Shown: piece by piece, positions 46,822-47,602 of the stretch
Layout: every line of letters starts with the position of its first letter
Numbering within the stretch: the first letter of the stretch is position 1
From: Desulforapulum autotrophicum
Lineage (GTDB): Bacteria > Desulfobacterota > Desulfobacteria > Desulfobacterales > Desulfolunaceae
DNA: 47,602 nucleotides
Assembly: GCA_020723285.1 (NCBI GenBank)
Contig: DYJE01000035.1
Location: 1-47,602, forward strand
Direction: 5' to 3'
Notes under the pieces: generated by a model
The model's database searches: none
Told to the model about the DNA's origin: nothing
What the model saw: the letters and a program-made list of their open reading frames with translations, nothing else
Made by a program: the position numbers and the translations under genes

Positions 46822-47151
46822 TCATTCCATGGCGATAAAACGCGCCAGCACTTCTTCCTGCTGAGACGTCAGATTGTCGAAATGAACTGCAAACCCGTTA
46901 TCAAGGGCCCGAACCACCCTAGCCCTTGTCTTGACCGGCCCCATGCTGTAAAACTCCATGAACGTCATGGTGGCGAAATCTCCAGGCATCAGCGACGATG
47001 TTTTTTCAATCCTTGCCCCTGTTTCACTGATATCCATGATCAGACCGCGAAGAAGGCGGTTGTCCACCACATAATCCACCGGCAAAAAACGGCAGGGTTT
47101 TCTTGGTGCCCCTCTGTTTTCGGTGATTTCCAGTATTTCAGCCTGTTCCAT
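46822..47151 (-). CDS. PilZ domain c-di-GMP-binding protein
   Basis: This 109-residue single-domain PilZ protein has both c-di-GMP-binding motifs: R-x-x-x-R (R-K-P-C-R, residues 17-21) and D-x-S-x-x-G (D-I-S-E-T-G, about 40-45). It lacks any output domain, so it would act by binding a partner. GGGGGT precedes the ATG. Together with the LapD-like receptor it indicates that c-di-GMP is an active signal in this cell; the two loci are 35 kb apart and a link is only inferred. Confidence 0.92.
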   Translation of the reverse strand: MEQAEILEITENRGAPRKPCRFLPVDYVVDNRLLRGLIMDISETGARIEKTSSLMPGDFATMTFMEFYSMGPVKTRARVVRALDNGFAVHFDNLTSQQEEVLARFIAME

Positions 47152-47481
47152 ACCCCCTTATCCTCCTGATTTGTTCAATATAATGACATGATTGGACAAG
47201 CCCCCCGGCTTGAGACATGCCTTATATTAGAATGTGTAACTTCCCGTGTCCATAGATATTTTCCCTTATTTTTACTGGGGGTTTCCCAGAAAGGATATTC
47301 AGATGACATCCAGGAAATTTTTCGGGTTTACAGAACCCGTATCCGATGATATCACCCCTCAGGTATCTATTGTATTCTTGGCAAAGTTCTATTGTTGACA
47401 TTAAAAGAAACACAATTTATCGATTATTATAGAATTATCATAACTTTAAGCAGAACATATACTTCAAAAAGGACGTATCCC
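47152..47481 (+). promoter_or_regulatory. Divergent intergenic region before the last gene
   Basis: About 330 A+T-rich nt between the PilZ gene (leftward) and the partial gene at the window edge. TTGACA at 47395-47400 is a good -35 match on the plus strand, but the best -10 at 17 nt spacing (TATCGA, 47418-47423) is weak. A 63-codon minus-strand open frame at 47222-47413 has no coding signs. I see nothing else here. Confidence 0.4.
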
Positions 47482-47602
47482 ATGCCCCTTGAACGCGACC
47501 CGGCCCTTGTGTCGGGCGATCCCTTCCTTCTGTTCAGGAACGTGCGTCAGTTTGAGATCGCCATTGACGGAAAAACCCATGATGTTTACGAATTTCATCT
47601 TG
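47482..47602 (+). CDS. Unknown protein, 3' truncated by the window edge
   Basis: The first 40 codons of a gene start at ATG 47482 with AGGA 8 nt upstream. The visible N terminus reads M-P-L-E-R-D-P-A-L and later F-E-I-A-I-D-G-K-T-H-D-V-Y, with no signal peptide. It is too short to identify. Its G+C-rich codons contrast with the A+T-rich leader and support real coding. Confidence 0.6.
   Translation, partial: MPLERDPALVSGDPFLLFRNVRQFEIAIDGKTHDVYEFHL

Noticed and set aside
1-47602. tRNA, rRNA, CRISPR arrays, transposases, integrases and att sites
   Set aside because: Looked for on both strands by eye; none found. Short or highly degenerate examples could be missed without a covariance-model search.

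Overview
The window looks like the chromosome of a Gram-negative deltaproteobacterium (Desulfobacterota, probably a Desulfobacteraceae-like anaerobe). This is inferred from a selenocysteine-containing HdrC/HdrB-like iron-sulfur protein, several fatty-acid activation and oxidation genes, large PAS/GAF histidine kinases and an HBM-type chemoreceptor. I see no rRNA, tRNA, CRISPR array, insertion sequence or prophage. Most of the window is closely packed minus-strand operons.

Left part (1-13905): a biofilm adhesin system of the Lap type. A very large type I-secreted adhesin (5' end outside the window) runs rightward. It converges on a leftward operon of TolC-OmpA outer-membrane protein, LapG-like protease, LapD-like c-di-GMP receptor, LapB-like ABC exporter, LapC-like adaptor and a LuxR-type regulator, all overlapping by 1-11 nt. 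By analogy with Pseudomonas, c-di-GMP-bound LapD would hold LapG away from the adhesin and keep the adhesin on the surface.

Middle (14621-30153): a long-chain acyl-CoA synthetase, a cytidylate-kinase-like protein, a 1000-residue hybrid histidine kinase, a four-gene Yej-type peptide ABC importer whose YejE carries a large extra domain, a repeat-bearing intergenic region, a coupled pair of EF-P lysine ligase (EpmA) and HDAC-family deacylase, and a hydantoinase/oxoprolinase-type protein.

The 30.5-34.8 kb block is about acyl-CoA metabolism and redox: an enoyl-CoA isomerase-like protein, a CCG-domain iron-sulfur oxidoreductase read through an in-frame UGA with a clear bacterial SECIS hairpin, and a convergent 601-residue acyl-CoA dehydrogenase. 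The last two share a strong bidirectional terminator. The acyl-CoA dehydrogenase promoter overlaps two operator-like palindromes.

Right part (35.0-47.6 kb): a chalcone-isomerase-fold periplasmic protein, an HBM chemoreceptor, an unknown acidic protein, a hemerythrin lacking one ligand, a three-gene operon of class III cyclase plus two LysM lipoproteins (one a degenerate polysaccharide deacetylase), hemL-mpl, a KptA-like protein without its usual Arg-His pair, a PilZ protein and the start of an unknown gene.

The strongest novelty candidate is the selenoprotein. Next come the divergent KptA homologue, the OmpA-fused LapE, the YejE insertion and the epmA-HDAC pair.
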